A stretch of DNA of 64,000 nucleotides from the NCBI RefSeq assembly GCF_049446075.1, contig NZ_JBMSEB010000001.1:868001-932000 (forward strand), written 5' to 3'. Both the position numbers and the translations under genes were made by a program. The notes under the pieces are model-generated. The model was not told where the DNA came from. It saw only the letters and a list, made by a program, of their open reading frames with translations, and did not search any database. Shown piece by piece: positions 17,232 to 26,884 of the stretch (its first letter is position 1; each line of letters begins with the position of its first letter). Origin of the DNA: Humibacter sp049446075 (GTDB taxonomy: Bacteria; Actinomycetota; Actinomycetes; Actinomycetales; Microbacteriaceae).

Positions 17232-18179
17232 ATGGCTACGCAGGAGCAGACGGCGACCGGGTCGAGCAGCAGCTGGCGTCCCCTGACCTGGATCATTCCG
17301 GTCGTCGTGGTGGGCGCCGTGATCGTGGTGCTGGCGGCCCGCTGGTTCGTGGCGTTGCCGGCCGTTGCAGACTTCATCCACGCCTATCCGGGCAGGAGCG
17401 AACTGCCGTCCTGGGCTCCAGTCGGATTTCCGTTGTGGCTCTCGATCCTGCATTTCCTGAGCGGCACGTTCCTGCTCTTCATCGTGCTGTCCGGGTGGTC
17501 GGTACGCCGCACGAGGCGATCGGGAGCGCGTCCACGCGAGTTCTGGATCCGCGACAATGATCGGCTCGTGCGCACCAAGAACCCTCCGGTGCGCATCACG
17601 CTGACCTCGTGGTGGCACCTCACGGTCAACACGCTCTGGGTCGCGACGGGCATCCTGTTCGTGGTGCTGCTGTTCAGTACGGGACAGTGGGTCCGCATCG
17701 TGCCGACGCGCTGGGACGTCATCCCGAACGCCGTGTCCGCTGGACTGCAGTACGTCTCGTTCGAGTGGCCGCACGCCAACGGCTGGGTCAACTACAACTC
17801 GCTGCAGCTGCTCACGTACTTCGCCACCGTCTTCCTCGCGGCGCCGCTCGCGGTGCTCACGGGCATCCGGCTCGCGCCGGGGCTGTCGATGCGGTTGCGC
17901 CGCTTCGACAAGGCGCTCCCACTGCGGGCCGCGCGCGGCATCCATTTCGCGGTGATGATCTGGTTCGTGGCGTTCACGGTCGTGCACGTGAGCCTCGTGC
18001 TCCTCACCGGACCGCTGCGCAACCTGAACCACATGTACGGGCTGCGCGACGACGAAAGCTGGATCGGGCTCATCGTCTTCGTGATCTCGCTCGTGGTGAT
18101 CGTCGTGGCGTGGGCGCTGCTGCGGCCACCGCGCCTGGATTCCGTAGCCGAGCTCACCGGCAGCGTCAGGCGCCGCTGA
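17232..18179 (+). CDS. Cytochrome b/b6-like membrane protein
   Basis: A 315-aa protein with five predicted helices and histidines placed as in FdnI/cytochrome b561-type heme b subunits (ILHFLSGTFL, TSWWHLTVNTLW, RGIHFAVMIW, TVVHVSLVLL). Such subunits pass electrons between quinones and a molybdopterin or other periplasmic oxidoreductase. No catalytic partner gene is adjacent, so it is an orphan in this window. The gene appears leaderless. It is convergent with the SDR gene, 57 bp apart. Confidence 0.8.
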   Translation: MATQEQTATGSSSSWRPLTWIIPVVVVGAVIVVLAARWFVALPAVADFIHAYPGRSELPSWAPVGFPLWLSILHFLSGTFLLFIVLSGWSVRRTRRSGARPREFWIRDNDRLVRTKNPPVRITLTSWWHLTVNTLWVATGILFVVLLFSTGQWVRIVPTRWDVIPNAVSAGLQYVSFEWPHANGWVNYNSLQLLTYFATVFLAAPLAVLTGIRLAPGLSMRLRRFDKALPLRAARGIHFAVMIWFVAFTVVHVSLVLLTGPLRNLNHMYGLRDDESWIGLIVFVISLVVIVVAWALLRPPRLDSVAELTGSVRRR

Positions 18180-18236
18180 GCCGACGCCCGGCGCCGACCG
18201 GCGCAGGCGACCGGCCCGGTCCGCCGACGAATCGGG

Positions 18237-19070
18237 CTAGCGAGCGGTCCAGCCGCCGTCGACCGCCAGCGTCTGGCCCGTGACGAGCGAGGCCGCAGGC
18301 GACGCGAGGAACACGGCGGCTCCCGAGACCTCGCGAGGAACGCCGATCCTGTGCAGGCCGGCTATGCGTTCGACTGTGTCGGCGCGAAACACCGCGTCGG
18401 CGAGCGCCGCTTCGGTGCCGTCCGTCTCGATGAACGTCGGTGCCAGCGCGTTCACCCGGATGCCGTACTCACCCCACTCCACCGCGTGGCACCTGGTCAT
18501 GTGGACGACCGCCGCTTTCGCGACGCAGTACGAGGACTCGCCGGGGAGCGCGACAAGACCGGCCTGAGACGCGACGTTCACGATGGCACCACCGCCTGCA
18601 GCCCGCATGTGCATGGCCGCGTGCTGCGAGAGGAAGTACGTGGACTTGGTGTTGAGCGCCCAGACCCGGTCGAAGTCCTCCTCCGTCACGTCTATGGCAG
18701 CTCCGAGGATGCCGCCGCCCGCGTTGTTCACGAGGGTGTGCAGACGGCCGAACTCGGTCACGGCCCGGTCGATCGCCTCCCGCCCGGAACGCAGGTCGGT
18801 CACATCGAGGCGCACGGCGAGCGCTCTGCGGCCGAGCGATTCGATCTCGGATGCCAGCCCCGCGTCATCCGTTTCGTCGCGCAGCCCGATGGCGACGTCG
18901 GCTCCTGCCATGGCGAACTCGAGCGCGATGGCACGTCCAAGACCTCGCCTGGCACCCGTGACGAGCACTGCGGTTCCCGACAGGTCGAACGGAGAAGCCT
19001 GTGCGGAAAGATGCGCGGATGTCTGCCGCGACGTGTCGGCTGGTTCTGCGGAAGGGAAGAGGTCGGTCAT
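18237..19070 (-). CDS. Short-chain dehydrogenase/reductase
   Basis: A 277-aa classical SDR. After a 30-residue polar N-terminal extension come the cofactor motif TGARRGLGRA, NNAGGG, and the catalytic Ser/Tyr/Lys in NVASQAG and SSYCVAK. The C-terminus is GQTLAVDGGWTAR. The Arg residues after the glycine motif leave NAD versus NADP undecided. It resembles FabG/gluconate-dehydrogenase-like enzymes; the substrate is unknown. It is downstream of and co-directional with the D-2-hydroxyacid dehydrogenase gene but has its own -10 box. Confidence 0.9.
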   Translation of the reverse strand: MTDLFPSAEPADTSRQTSAHLSAQASPFDLSGTAVLVTGARRGLGRAIALEFAMAGADVAIGLRDETDDAGLASEIESLGRRALAVRLDVTDLRSGREAIDRAVTEFGRLHTLVNNAGGGILGAAIDVTEEDFDRVWALNTKSTYFLSQHAAMHMRAAGGGAIVNVASQAGLVALPGESSYCVAKAAVVHMTRCHAVEWGEYGIRVNALAPTFIETDGTEAALADAVFRADTVERIAGLHRIGVPREVSGAAVFLASPAASLVTGQTLAVDGGWTAR

Positions 19071-19077
19071 GCGCGCC

Positions 19078-19083
19078 AGGCTA
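19078..19083 (-). promoter_or_regulatory. Leaderless -10 box TAGCCT for the SDR gene
   Basis: On the minus strand TAGCCT ends 7 nt before ATG 19070. The gap holds no purine-rich ribosome site. The box lies in the 27-bp gap after the hydroxyacid dehydrogenase stop. Confidence 0.45.
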
Positions 19084-19097
19084 CCGAGCGGAGCGCT

Positions 19098-20054
19098 TCA
19101 CCGGGACGAGAGCACGCGCACGGGTACGCCGGCGAGATAGGCGAGAACGTCTTCCACCGCGTCCGCATAGAACGCGCGATAGTTGTCCGTCGTGACGTAG
19201 CCGATGTGCGGCAGCAACAGCGTGTCGGGCGCCGACCTTAGCGGGTGATCGGTGGGAAGAGGTTCGACGTCGTACACGTCGAGCGCGGCTCCGGCGAGGC
19301 GACGATGGCGAAGGGCATCGAGCAGTGCGCTCTCGTCCACGATGGGGCCACGAGACGTGTTGATCAGGTACGCGTCCTCGCGCATCAGAGCCAACTCGTC
19401 TCTCCCGATCAGGCCTCGGGTTTCCGCAGTGAGCGGCAGATGCACGGTGAGGATGTCCGACTCGGCGAAAAGCGCGTCCCGCGACACAGCCGTCACGCCG
19501 TGCTCGGCAGCACGGGCAGCAGTCAGCGACCTGCTCCACGCGACCACGTTCATTCCGAACGCCAGGCCGAGCCGTGCCACCGGGATCCCGAGCCGCCCGA
19601 GCCCGAGCACTCCGAGCGTGAGGCCGGAGAGGCCGGGGCCGATGGTGTGCTGCCACCCGCCGGCGCGGATCGCCGCGTCTTCCTGCACGAAGTGCCTGGT
19701 GAGGGCGATGGCCATTCCGAAGACGAGCTCGGGAACGCTGTTGCCGGCCGACCCCGTTCCGGTGACGACGATTCCGTGGTGCGCGGCGGCATCCAGGTCG
19801 ATCGACGCGTTCCGCATTCCGGTCGTCACCAGCAGCCGCAGCGCAGGGAGGGATGCCATGACCTCGGCTGGGAACCCGGTGCGTTCCCGCATCGCCACGA
19901 TCACTTCGCTCGAGGCGATGCGGGCAAGGAGCTCGTCGCCCTCCAGGTGCTCGCGCACGACGTCGATGTCGAAAACATCGCGCAGCGCGCTCCAGTCGGC
20001 CGAGGTCGTCGCAACGCCCTGGTAGTCGTCCAGCACGGTGAGCCGACGAGCCAT
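19098..20054 (-). CDS. D-2-hydroxyacid dehydrogenase family protein
   Basis: A 318-aa NAD-dependent dehydrogenase of the phosphoglycerate/formate dehydrogenase superfamily. The Rossmann motif is GVLGLGRLGIPVA. Catalytic residues are the Arg in NTSRGPIVDE, the Glu in DVYDVEPLP and the His in LLLPHIGY. It oxidises D-2-hydroxyacids or reduces 2-ketoacids; it lacks the ACT/ASB domains of SerA. ATG 20054 is only 4 nt after the stop of the UPF0182 gene, so the two are probably cotranscribed. Confidence 0.92.
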   Translation of the reverse strand: MARRLTVLDDYQGVATTSADWSALRDVFDIDVVREHLEGDELLARIASSEVIVAMRERTGFPAEVMASLPALRLLVTTGMRNASIDLDAAAHHGIVVTGTGSAGNSVPELVFGMAIALTRHFVQEDAAIRAGGWQHTIGPGLSGLTLGVLGLGRLGIPVARLGLAFGMNVVAWSRSLTAARAAEHGVTAVSRDALFAESDILTVHLPLTAETRGLIGRDELALMREDAYLINTSRGPIVDESALLDALRHRRLAGAALDVYDVEPLPTDHPLRSAPDTLLLPHIGYVTTDNYRAFYADAVEDVLAYLAGVPVRVLSSR

Positions 20055-20058
20055 GGAA

Positions 20059-23013
20059 CTACTTCGAGCCGGTCGACGAACCCGATCCGAGCGCCTGCGA
20101 GATCGTCAGTGCGTCGGCCAGGTCCTTCTTCAGGCGGGCATCCTGAACACCGTACGTCGCCCAGTCGCCGGCCTTCAACGCGGCATCGCGGTCGGCGAGC
20201 GCCTGCTTGGCGTCATTGAGCGCGTTCTGCAGCTTCTGCTGCTCTGTGGCGTTGGCCGCCGAGCCGCCGGTCTGGCCCGTTCCACCGGTCTGGCCGGCAC
20301 CCGTCGACCCGGTTCCCTGGGAGGAGCCGTTCGTCGAGCCCGCCCCCGTATCACCGGCTGTCGCGCCCGAGTCCCCGCCGAACAACACGTCGAGAGCGCC
20401 GTCGAGCGTGTCTTCGAACGCGATCTTGTCGCCGAACGACACGAGCACCTTCTGCAGGAGCGGATAGCTCGTCGATCCACTGGATTGGATGTAGACGGGT
20501 TCCACGTACAGCAGACCGCCGCCCACCGGCAACGTCAGCAGGTTGCCGTTGATCACCTTCGTCGATCCCTGACGCAGCAGGTTCAGCGCTGCCGAGACGC
20601 TCGGATCGGAGTCGAAGTTGTTCTGCACCTGTCCGGGTCCCGGAATGGTGTCTTGCGACGGCAACCTGAGCAGCCGGAGCGTGCCATAGTCGGACGCCTT
20701 CGTGCCCGTCTTGTTGCCCGCGTTCGAGTCCACGGCGAGGTAGCCCTTGAGCACGCTGCGGTTGGAAGCGCTCGTCGACTGCGGAATGTAGGTGGTGTAG
20801 AGCGAGAACTGTGGCGACTTCTGGCCAGGCATCTGCATGGTCAGGTAGTAAGGGGGCTGCAACGACGCGGAGTCAGCACTCGACGGGTCATCCGGCACCT
20901 GCCACGCGTCCGTGCGCGAGAAGAACGAACCGGGGTCGGTCACGTGGTACTGCGCGAGGATCTCGCGCTGCACTTTGAACAGGTCGGCCGGGTAACGCAC
21001 GTGGCTCATCAGGGCGCCGCTCATGGCGCTCATCGGCTTCACGGTGCCGGGGAAGACCTTCTCCCACGTCTTCAGCACGGGATCGGTGGAGTCCCACGAA
21101 TAGAGCGTGACCTTGCCGGAGTACGCGTCGACCGTGGCCTTCACCGAGTTGCGGATGTAGTTGACGTTGTCCATGCCGAAACCGGGCGTGGACGAGCGCT
21201 GCGAGTCTGCGATGGTGTCGCTGTACGGCACCTCTTGCGAGTACGGGTACTGATCGCTCGTCGTATAGCCGTCGACGATCCATACGATGTGGCCGTTGAC
21301 GACGGACGGGTACGGGTCGCTGTCGAGGGTGAGATACGGCGCCACCTGCTCGATGCGCGAGACCGGGTTGCGGTTGTAGAGGATCTGGGAGTGGCTGTTC
21401 ACGGCATCCGAGAGCACGATCTGTTCGTCCTGGAACTTGATGGCGTAGGCCAGCCGGGTGAACAGGTTGTCGAGCTTGGGGCCGCCGTTCGACGAGTACG
21501 TGGTGTACGTCGCCTGCTGGCTTCCCGTGCCGGCCGGGTAGTCCAGTTCGACCGGCTTCGATCCGTTCGGCGCTCCGACGATCGAATACTTCGGCGAATC
21601 CTCCCCGAAGTAGACGCGCGGTTGGTAGCTGCCGAGCGCCCCGGCTGTCGGGATGCCTGACTCGAAGAAATCGGGCTGGCCGTCCGTCTGGCGCTTGTTG
21701 CCGTAGGCCGCGACGAGGCCGTAGCCGTGCGTGTACACGAACGTCTCGTTGTACTTGCCGGAGTCGCCGAGGCCCGACTGGTGCAGCTCACGTACGGCGA
21801 CGACGCTGTCCTGCTCCTTGCCGTCGATCGTGTAGCGGTCGACGTCGAGGTCTGAGGTAAATCCGTAGTACTGCCGGAACTGCTGCAGCTGCGCGAAGGC
21901 ACCAGACACCACGGCCGGGTCGAGGATGCGGATGCTCGCCGTGGTGTCGGCGTCCTTGCGCAGCGCACCCTGCTTGGCATCCGTCTTCGCGTCGTAGGTG
22001 CTCACCTTCACCTTGTCGACGCCGAAGGCTTCCTGCGTCGACTTGATCGATCGTGCGATGTAGGTCGACTCGATGGTCTTCTCGCTGGGTGCGACGAGAA
22101 GCTTCTGCACGCCCCACGGGTAGATGACCCCCACGATGAGCGCGGACACGATGAGCAGGGCGGTGCCCACCAGCGGATACCGCCAGCGCCCGACGAACGC
22201 CGTGAGCACGAACAGCAGAGCGACCAGAACGGCGATTCCGGCAAGGATCGCCCGTCCGGGAATGGTGGCGTTGACATCGGTGTATGCGGCGCCCGTCACC
22301 CGGCCGTCGACCGATGCGTCGGTGACGGAGGCGTACCTGTCGAGCCAGATGCTCACGGCCTGCAGCAGCATGTAGACGGCGGCGATCACAGCGATCTGCA
22401 CACGGGCCGATCGCGAGATGCGCACCTCTCGCCCGCTCACTCGAATGGAACCGTAGAGGTAGCTCGTTGCCACGCTGGCGAGCAGCGCGATGATGACGAC
22501 GGCCGACGAGAATGCGACGACGCTGCGGTAGAACGGCAGCGCGAACATGTAGAACGACACGTCGAGATGGAATTGCGGGTCGGTCTTGCCCGCCGAGACC
22601 CCGTTGAGCCACAAGGCCGCCGTCTGCCATCTGCTGGCCGATGCGGCGCCCGCGAAGAGGCCGAAGACGATGGGGATGCCATAGGTCGCGACCCGCCTCA
22701 ACGGTTCGACGACCTGCTGGTAGCGCCCGACCCCCGAGTCGAGCTTCGCGTACACCGGGCGAAGCCGGTATGCGAGGAACATGCACAGCCACAGCGGCAC
22801 CGCCATGCCGGCGAATCCGATCAGGAACATCGTCGTGCCTGCGAACCACTGCGTGGTGAGCACCTCGAGGTAGCCGACCTGCTGGAACCACAGCACGTCG
22901 GTGTACAGGCTCGTGAAGATGAAGAAGGCGATCACCAGCACCGTCACGATGCCGAGCGTGATCCAGACGGCCGCGCGGCGTCTGCCAGGAGGGCGAACTG
23001 ATGCGGATGTCAC
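20059..23013 (-). CDS. UPF0182 family membrane protein
   Basis: A 984-aa protein. The N-terminal third has about seven transmembrane helices (AAVWITLGIVTVLVIAFF onward). A large extracytoplasmic domain follows, then a Gly/Thr/Ser-rich linker and a C-terminal coiled-coil-like helix (TEQQKLQNALNDAKQALADR). This is the actinobacterial COG1615/UPF0182 architecture, of unknown function. The frame is open to 23070, but GTG 23013 is preceded by AGAGGA and begins before the first helix. It corresponds in position to Rv3193c. Confidence 0.9.
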   Translation of the reverse strand: MTSASVRPPGRRRAAVWITLGIVTVLVIAFFIFTSLYTDVLWFQQVGYLEVLTTQWFAGTTMFLIGFAGMAVPLWLCMFLAYRLRPVYAKLDSGVGRYQQVVEPLRRVATYGIPIVFGLFAGAASASRWQTAALWLNGVSAGKTDPQFHLDVSFYMFALPFYRSVVAFSSAVVIIALLASVATSYLYGSIRVSGREVRISRSARVQIAVIAAVYMLLQAVSIWLDRYASVTDASVDGRVTGAAYTDVNATIPGRAILAGIAVLVALLFVLTAFVGRWRYPLVGTALLIVSALIVGVIYPWGVQKLLVAPSEKTIESTYIARSIKSTQEAFGVDKVKVSTYDAKTDAKQGALRKDADTTASIRILDPAVVSGAFAQLQQFRQYYGFTSDLDVDRYTIDGKEQDSVVAVRELHQSGLGDSGKYNETFVYTHGYGLVAAYGNKRQTDGQPDFFESGIPTAGALGSYQPRVYFGEDSPKYSIVGAPNGSKPVELDYPAGTGSQQATYTTYSSNGGPKLDNLFTRLAYAIKFQDEQIVLSDAVNSHSQILYNRNPVSRIEQVAPYLTLDSDPYPSVVNGHIVWIVDGYTTSDQYPYSQEVPYSDTIADSQRSSTPGFGMDNVNYIRNSVKATVDAYSGKVTLYSWDSTDPVLKTWEKVFPGTVKPMSAMSGALMSHVRYPADLFKVQREILAQYHVTDPGSFFSRTDAWQVPDDPSSADSASLQPPYYLTMQMPGQKSPQFSLYTTYIPQSTSASNRSVLKGYLAVDSNAGNKTGTKASDYGTLRLLRLPSQDTIPGPGQVQNNFDSDPSVSAALNLLRQGSTKVINGNLLTLPVGGGLLYVEPVYIQSSGSTSYPLLQKVLVSFGDKIAFEDTLDGALDVLFGGDSGATAGDTGAGSTNGSSQGTGSTGAGQTGGTGQTGGSAANATEQQKLQNALNDAKQALADRDAALKAGDWATYGVQDARLKKDLADALTISQALGSGSSTGSK

Positions 23014-23205
23014 GAAGGGTCCTCTTCTGGGCGCGCGAACCCTGCGGTCCGCTGTCGGGCGACAGGGCACGCTGAGCGCGCCCTGGAAGTTTCCATCCTA
23101 TGGCGGGGGTACGCGGCACCGGTCGGGCGCCACCTGCGAGTGGACTGTGCGTCCGATACCGGTCTGCCGAATATCTCGGTGACGCGTGGAGGTCGCCGAG
23201 CGCGA

Positions 23206-24405
23206 TCAGGAGGTCGGGCAGGTCGGCAACTGGGCAGTACTCGAGCCGGTGCGCACGGCATCCAGAACCTTGATCGAATCGCTCAGTGTCTTCACCGCGT
23301 AGACATGGAGTCCTGACGGGATGTGGCCTGTGACCTCGTCGCAGTTCGAAGCCGGAGCCAGGAACACGGTTGCGCCCGCGTCACGCGCACCGTACATCTT
23401 CTGACGGATGCCGCCGATCGCCCCCACGTTTCCCTCGTTGTCGATCGTGCCGGTCCCGGCTACCCGCTCTCCCCCGTTCAGTGAACCGGGCGTGAGCTTG
23501 TCCATGATCCCGAGAGCGAACATCTGTCCCGCACTCGGGCCGCCCACGTTGTCGAGCTGGATCTTCACCTGGAAGGGGAAGGCGTAGTCCATCTGCGCCC
23601 CGACGCCGATCACGACCGTTCCGTCCGTCTTCTCCGGGGTGACGGTCACGACCCGCTGCTCGCCGTCGCGAAGAATGGTGATCGACGCGGGCTTTCCCGC
23701 CCCGTTCTTGTTCACCTCGTCGCGCAGCGACTGCACGCCTTTCACGGGCACGCCGTTCACCGCAGTGATGCGGTCTCCGACGTCAATGACGCCCTTTGCA
23801 GGTCCGTCGACGACCTGTTTGACCACGATGCTCTGCCGAAAGTGGTACCCGAGTTCGTTGAGAGCGGCGGCGACGGCATCCTTCTGCGAGTCCGTCATGA
23901 GCTGCGCGTTCTCCGCGTTCTGTTCCTGCACGTTCTGCCCAGGCGGATAGGCGATGTCGACGGGGATGACGGCCTTCGACGGCGTGAACCAGGCTTGGAT
24001 GACCTCGCCCCAGTTCGGAAGCTGCTGCGGGTTGCCGATCTCGGACACCGTGAGCAGATCGAGGGACCCGCTCGTCGGGTAGGTCTTACGCCCATCGATC
24101 ACGATAAGCGGCTTCTTCTGGTCGGCACCGCTCGGCTCCGCCCCCACCGGATGGTTGGCGCCCAGTGTGTTGAAGACGGGCCCAGGGGCTTCGATCACAT
24201 ATGGCGCGGGCGAGAGTGCCATGACCAGAAGCAGCACGAACGCCACAACGACGAGCGCTGCGCCGACGCGCTGGGAGCGTGGAACGCGGGGCTCGACGGA
24301 CGCGTCGTCGCCGGCATCCGTTTCCCCGCCCGCCGAGTCTGCGCCGGGCGACTCAGCGGCATCCGAGTCGTGCCGGATGCGCGAGTCATCGGAGAAGAGG
24401 GACAC
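23206..24405 (-). CDS. PDZ domain-containing Lon-type protease (YlbL family)
   Basis: A 399-aa membrane-anchored protease. It has an acidic cytosolic tail (1-45), one transmembrane helix (about 48-66), an extracytoplasmic PDZ domain (about 195-260) and a Lon-like C-terminal protease domain with S291 in NVGGPSAGQM and K336 in GGIRQKMYGA forming the Ser-Lys dyad. GTG 24405 has AGGAG eight nt upstream. It is divergent from the DUF2342 gene and corresponds to Rv3194c. The family is implicated in processing of envelope or membrane proteins; the substrate is unknown. Confidence 0.92.
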   Translation of the reverse strand: MSLFSDDSRIRHDSDAAESPGADSAGGETDAGDDASVEPRVPRSQRVGAALVVVAFVLLLVMALSPAPYVIEAPGPVFNTLGANHPVGAEPSGADQKKPLIVIDGRKTYPTSGSLDLLTVSEIGNPQQLPNWGEVIQAWFTPSKAVIPVDIAYPPGQNVQEQNAENAQLMTDSQKDAVAAALNELGYHFRQSIVVKQVVDGPAKGVIDVGDRITAVNGVPVKGVQSLRDEVNKNGAGKPASITILRDGEQRVVTVTPEKTDGTVVIGVGAQMDYAFPFQVKIQLDNVGGPSAGQMFALGIMDKLTPGSLNGGERVAGTGTIDNEGNVGAIGGIRQKMYGARDAGATVFLAPASNCDEVTGHIPSGLHVYAVKTLSDSIKVLDAVRTGSSTAQLPTCPTS

Positions 24406-24581
24406 TCGCGCAACTCCTGTTCGCGACGGGCGGACGGCAGACCAGCCAAGCGTAGCGATTTCCCACCCTCACCCGCTGTGCACCGGGCTAGCGTTGGATA
24501 TGCGTCGATGCCGCTCAGGTTCAAGTGCAGGCGGCCGACGCGGCGGTATGACCAAGCGCCATCGACAGGAAGAGGCATCGC

Positions 24582-26003
24582 ATGTCCGATGACGACAGGA
24601 ACGACCCCGAGGACGAGTTGCGCGACATGCTGCGGCAGTTCCTGTCGGGCAACGCGTCGTTCGACCCGAGCCAGCTTGCCGGGGCGGCTGGGCTCCCGGG
24701 CGACGCCGCAAGCATCCAGGCGCTGATGAGCCAGTTGCAGAGCGCGTTGCGCTCACCGTCCGACGGCATCGACTGGAACATCGCCCTCGACCAGGGAACG
24801 AGCATCGCCTCGAAGGATGCCGTCGAGGCCACCCCTGCCGAACGCGCGGCCCTCGACCAGGCATTCACGGTCGCGGCGCTCTGGCTCGACGAGGTGACGA
24901 GCATTGCAGAACTCACGACCACGCCCGTGCTGCTGAGCAGGCGGCAGTGGGTGAAAGACAGCATGCCGGTCTGGACTCAGCTCGCGGAGCCGGTCGCGAC
25001 GAGCATCTCGGATGCCCTCTCGCGCGTCATGCAGGAACAGGCGCCCGAAGAGCTGCAGGGCATGCTGCAGAACGCGGGACACATCGTGCGAGCCGTGGGC
25101 GGCACACTTTTCGCAGTGCAATTGGGACAGGTGGTTGGCCAGCTGTCGGCCGAGGTGGTCTCGGGGGGCGACGTGGGCATCCCGTTGCTGAGTGACGGCA
25201 CGGCGGCGCTTCTGCCTCAGAACGTCACGGCGTTCGGCGATGGCCTCGACATCGACTCCGACCAGATCGCCATCTACCTCGCCGTGCGCGAGCTTGCGCA
25301 CGCGCGACTGTTCCGGCACGCCAAATGGCTCCGGCTCCGCCTCATCACGGCCATCACCGAGTTCGCGCGCGGCGTCAGCATCGACACGGAGCGCATGCAG
25401 GAGCTGGCCGAGAGCTTCGACCCGTCCAACCCGGAAGAGCTGCGCGAGGCCATGGTGAGCGGCGCGCTCATACCGCCGAAGACGGAAGCGCAGCAGGCGG
25501 CACTCAGCCGGCTGGAAACGATGCTGGCGCTCATCGAGGGCTGGGTGGACGTCGTGACCGCTCGCGCGACCGGGCGTTTGCCGAAGTCGGATGCGGTCGC
25601 CGAGACCGTGCGTCGTCGCAGGGCGGCGGGCGGCCCTGCCGAGTCGGCGTTCGCCACCCTCGTCGGCCTCGAACTGCGTCCGAGACGCCTGCGCGAGGCC
25701 GCAGCAATGTGGTCGAAGCTCACGGACGCCGTCGGCGACGACGAGCGCGACAAGCTGTGGTCGCACCCCGACCTCCTGCCGACCTCCGACGACGTCGACG
25801 ATCCCAGCAGGCTCATCGCGAGGCTGACGGCATCCGCTTCGGGTGCGCAGCCGGAGTACGACGAGCTCGACGAGGCCATCGCCGCGATGCTCGACGGAAC
25901 GGACATCGCGGGCGACGAATCGTCGGGTGCGGGCCAGAGTGGTGAGGCGACCGATCACAGCGCTGAGGATGGCCCCGACGAGGACGGGCCGAAGCCCGTC
26001 TGA
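24582..26003 (+). CDS. DUF2342 zinc-metalloprotease-like protein
   Basis: A 473-aa protein of the actinobacterial DUF2342/COG5282 family, annotated as zinc-dependent metalloprotease or F420-associated. The central helix carries YLAVRELAHARLF, where the family shows an RExAH pattern rather than a canonical HExxH; whether it binds zinc is unproven. The N-terminal 70 residues are acidic, and the C-terminal 60 are Asp/Glu-rich and probably disordered. ATG 24582 follows AGGAAGAGG. It is divergent from the YlbL gene, as in mycobacteria (Rv3195). Confidence 0.88.
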   Translation: MSDDDRNDPEDELRDMLRQFLSGNASFDPSQLAGAAGLPGDAASIQALMSQLQSALRSPSDGIDWNIALDQGTSIASKDAVEATPAERAALDQAFTVAALWLDEVTSIAELTTTPVLLSRRQWVKDSMPVWTQLAEPVATSISDALSRVMQEQAPEELQGMLQNAGHIVRAVGGTLFAVQLGQVVGQLSAEVVSGGDVGIPLLSDGTAALLPQNVTAFGDGLDIDSDQIAIYLAVRELAHARLFRHAKWLRLRLITAITEFARGVSIDTERMQELAESFDPSNPEELREAMVSGALIPPKTEAQQAALSRLETMLALIEGWVDVVTARATGRLPKSDAVAETVRRRRAAGGPAESAFATLVGLELRPRRLREAAAMWSKLTDAVGDDERDKLWSHPDLLPTSDDVDDPSRLIARLTASASGAQPEYDELDEAIAAMLDGTDIAGDESSGAGQSGEATDHSAEDGPDEDGPKPV

Positions 26004-26031
26004 GGCAGCGCCACAACTCGCGGTATGGCGC
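25983..26031. terminator. Hairpins in the convergent gap after the DUF2342 gene
   Basis: GACGGGC-CGAA-GCCCGTC (25983-26000) spans the final codons, and GCGCCA/TGGCGC (26008-26013 with 26026-26031) lies in the 39-bp gap before the convergent ATPase stop. Together they could end transcription from both sides. No T-tract is present. Confidence 0.4.
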
Positions 26032-26042
26032 GAAGTCGACCG

Positions 26043-26744
26043 TCAACCGAGCAGATGCCTCAAGTAACGCTCCGGGGCCTGCAGGTATGAGCGCCAGTGG
26101 CCGACGAGTTCCAGATCGGCCCACGCGGTCTCCCGCATTCCCCATGGGCCCAGTTCGAGGATGCGCGCGCCAGGCAACGCGGCGAGAACGGGCGAGTGCG
26201 TCGCGCAGATCACCTGTCCGCCGTCGTTCGCTATTCGGTCCAGCGTGGCGATGAGGGCGAGGGTCGAGTTGAACGACAGTGCGGCCTCCGGCTCATCGAG
26301 GCAGTAGAAGCCGGGAGAGTCGAAGCGCGTCTCCAGGATGGCGAGGAACGACTCCCCATGACTCATCTCGTGGAACACCGGTTCCGATCGGCGTGACGGG
26401 TTGCGCTCCAGATACGTGTAGAACGAGTGCATCGTCTCAGCCCGCAGGAAGTAGCCCCACCGCCCGGCTCCGATGCCTCGTTGCAGCATCAGCCAGTCCG
26501 AGAGCGGGGATTCGGTCGGTCGCGTGGAGTGCCTGGCGGAAACCGACCCACCCTCTGGCGATAAGCCGTAGGCGAGAGCGATGGCCTCGACCACCGTCGA
26601 CTTTCCCGACCCGTTCTCGCCCACCAGGAACGTGACGCCTGGAGCCGGCCTCAGCCCTTCATCCAGCAGCTGAGCGACGGCCGGCACGGTCCGGGGCCAC
26701 ACGCCATCCCGATCGGCCGAGTCCGCTGCTCGGTTGACCGCCAC
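26043..26744 (-). CDS. AAA family ATPase (ABC/SMC-like predicted ATPase)
   Basis: A cytosolic ATPase of about 233 aa with Walker A FLVGENGSGKST, an ABC-like signature region (MSHGESFL), Walker B YCLDEPEAALS and the H-loop ICATHSPVL. It belongs to the COG3910-type predicted ATPases, of unknown function. The start is uncertain. GTG 26744 gives VAVNRAADSADRDGVWPRTVPAVAQ, matching the family N-terminus, but no ribosome site precedes it. A GGAGGGAG at 26807-26814 precedes a GTG in another frame. The gene is convergent with the DUF2342 gene and divergent from the TOMM-like gene. Confidence 0.8.
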   Translation of the reverse strand: MAVNRAADSADRDGVWPRTVPAVAQLLDEGLRPAPGVTFLVGENGSGKSTVVEAIALAYGLSPEGGSVSARHSTRPTESPLSDWLMLQRGIGAGRWGYFLRAETMHSFYTYLERNPSRRSEPVFHEMSHGESFLAILETRFDSPGFYCLDEPEAALSFNSTLALIATLDRIANDGGQVICATHSPVLAALPGARILELGPWGMRETAWADLELVGHWRSYLQAPERYLRHLLG

Positions 26745-26884
26745 AACGGGAGGCTGGTGGAAGCGGGATCGCCGGTTCCTGCCGCGATTCTGGCAGCCGC
26801 CACCGACTCCCTCCAGGCAGGCGGCGGATGGGCGACTGTGGACAACGTCGCCGTCGCGGCTGCCGCGCCGAGCATGATGTCCGC

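Noticed and set aside
20038..21660. 540-codon plus-strand open frame
   Set aside because: Antisense to the UPF0182 gene, Arg-rich, no domain recognised; a GC-content shadow.
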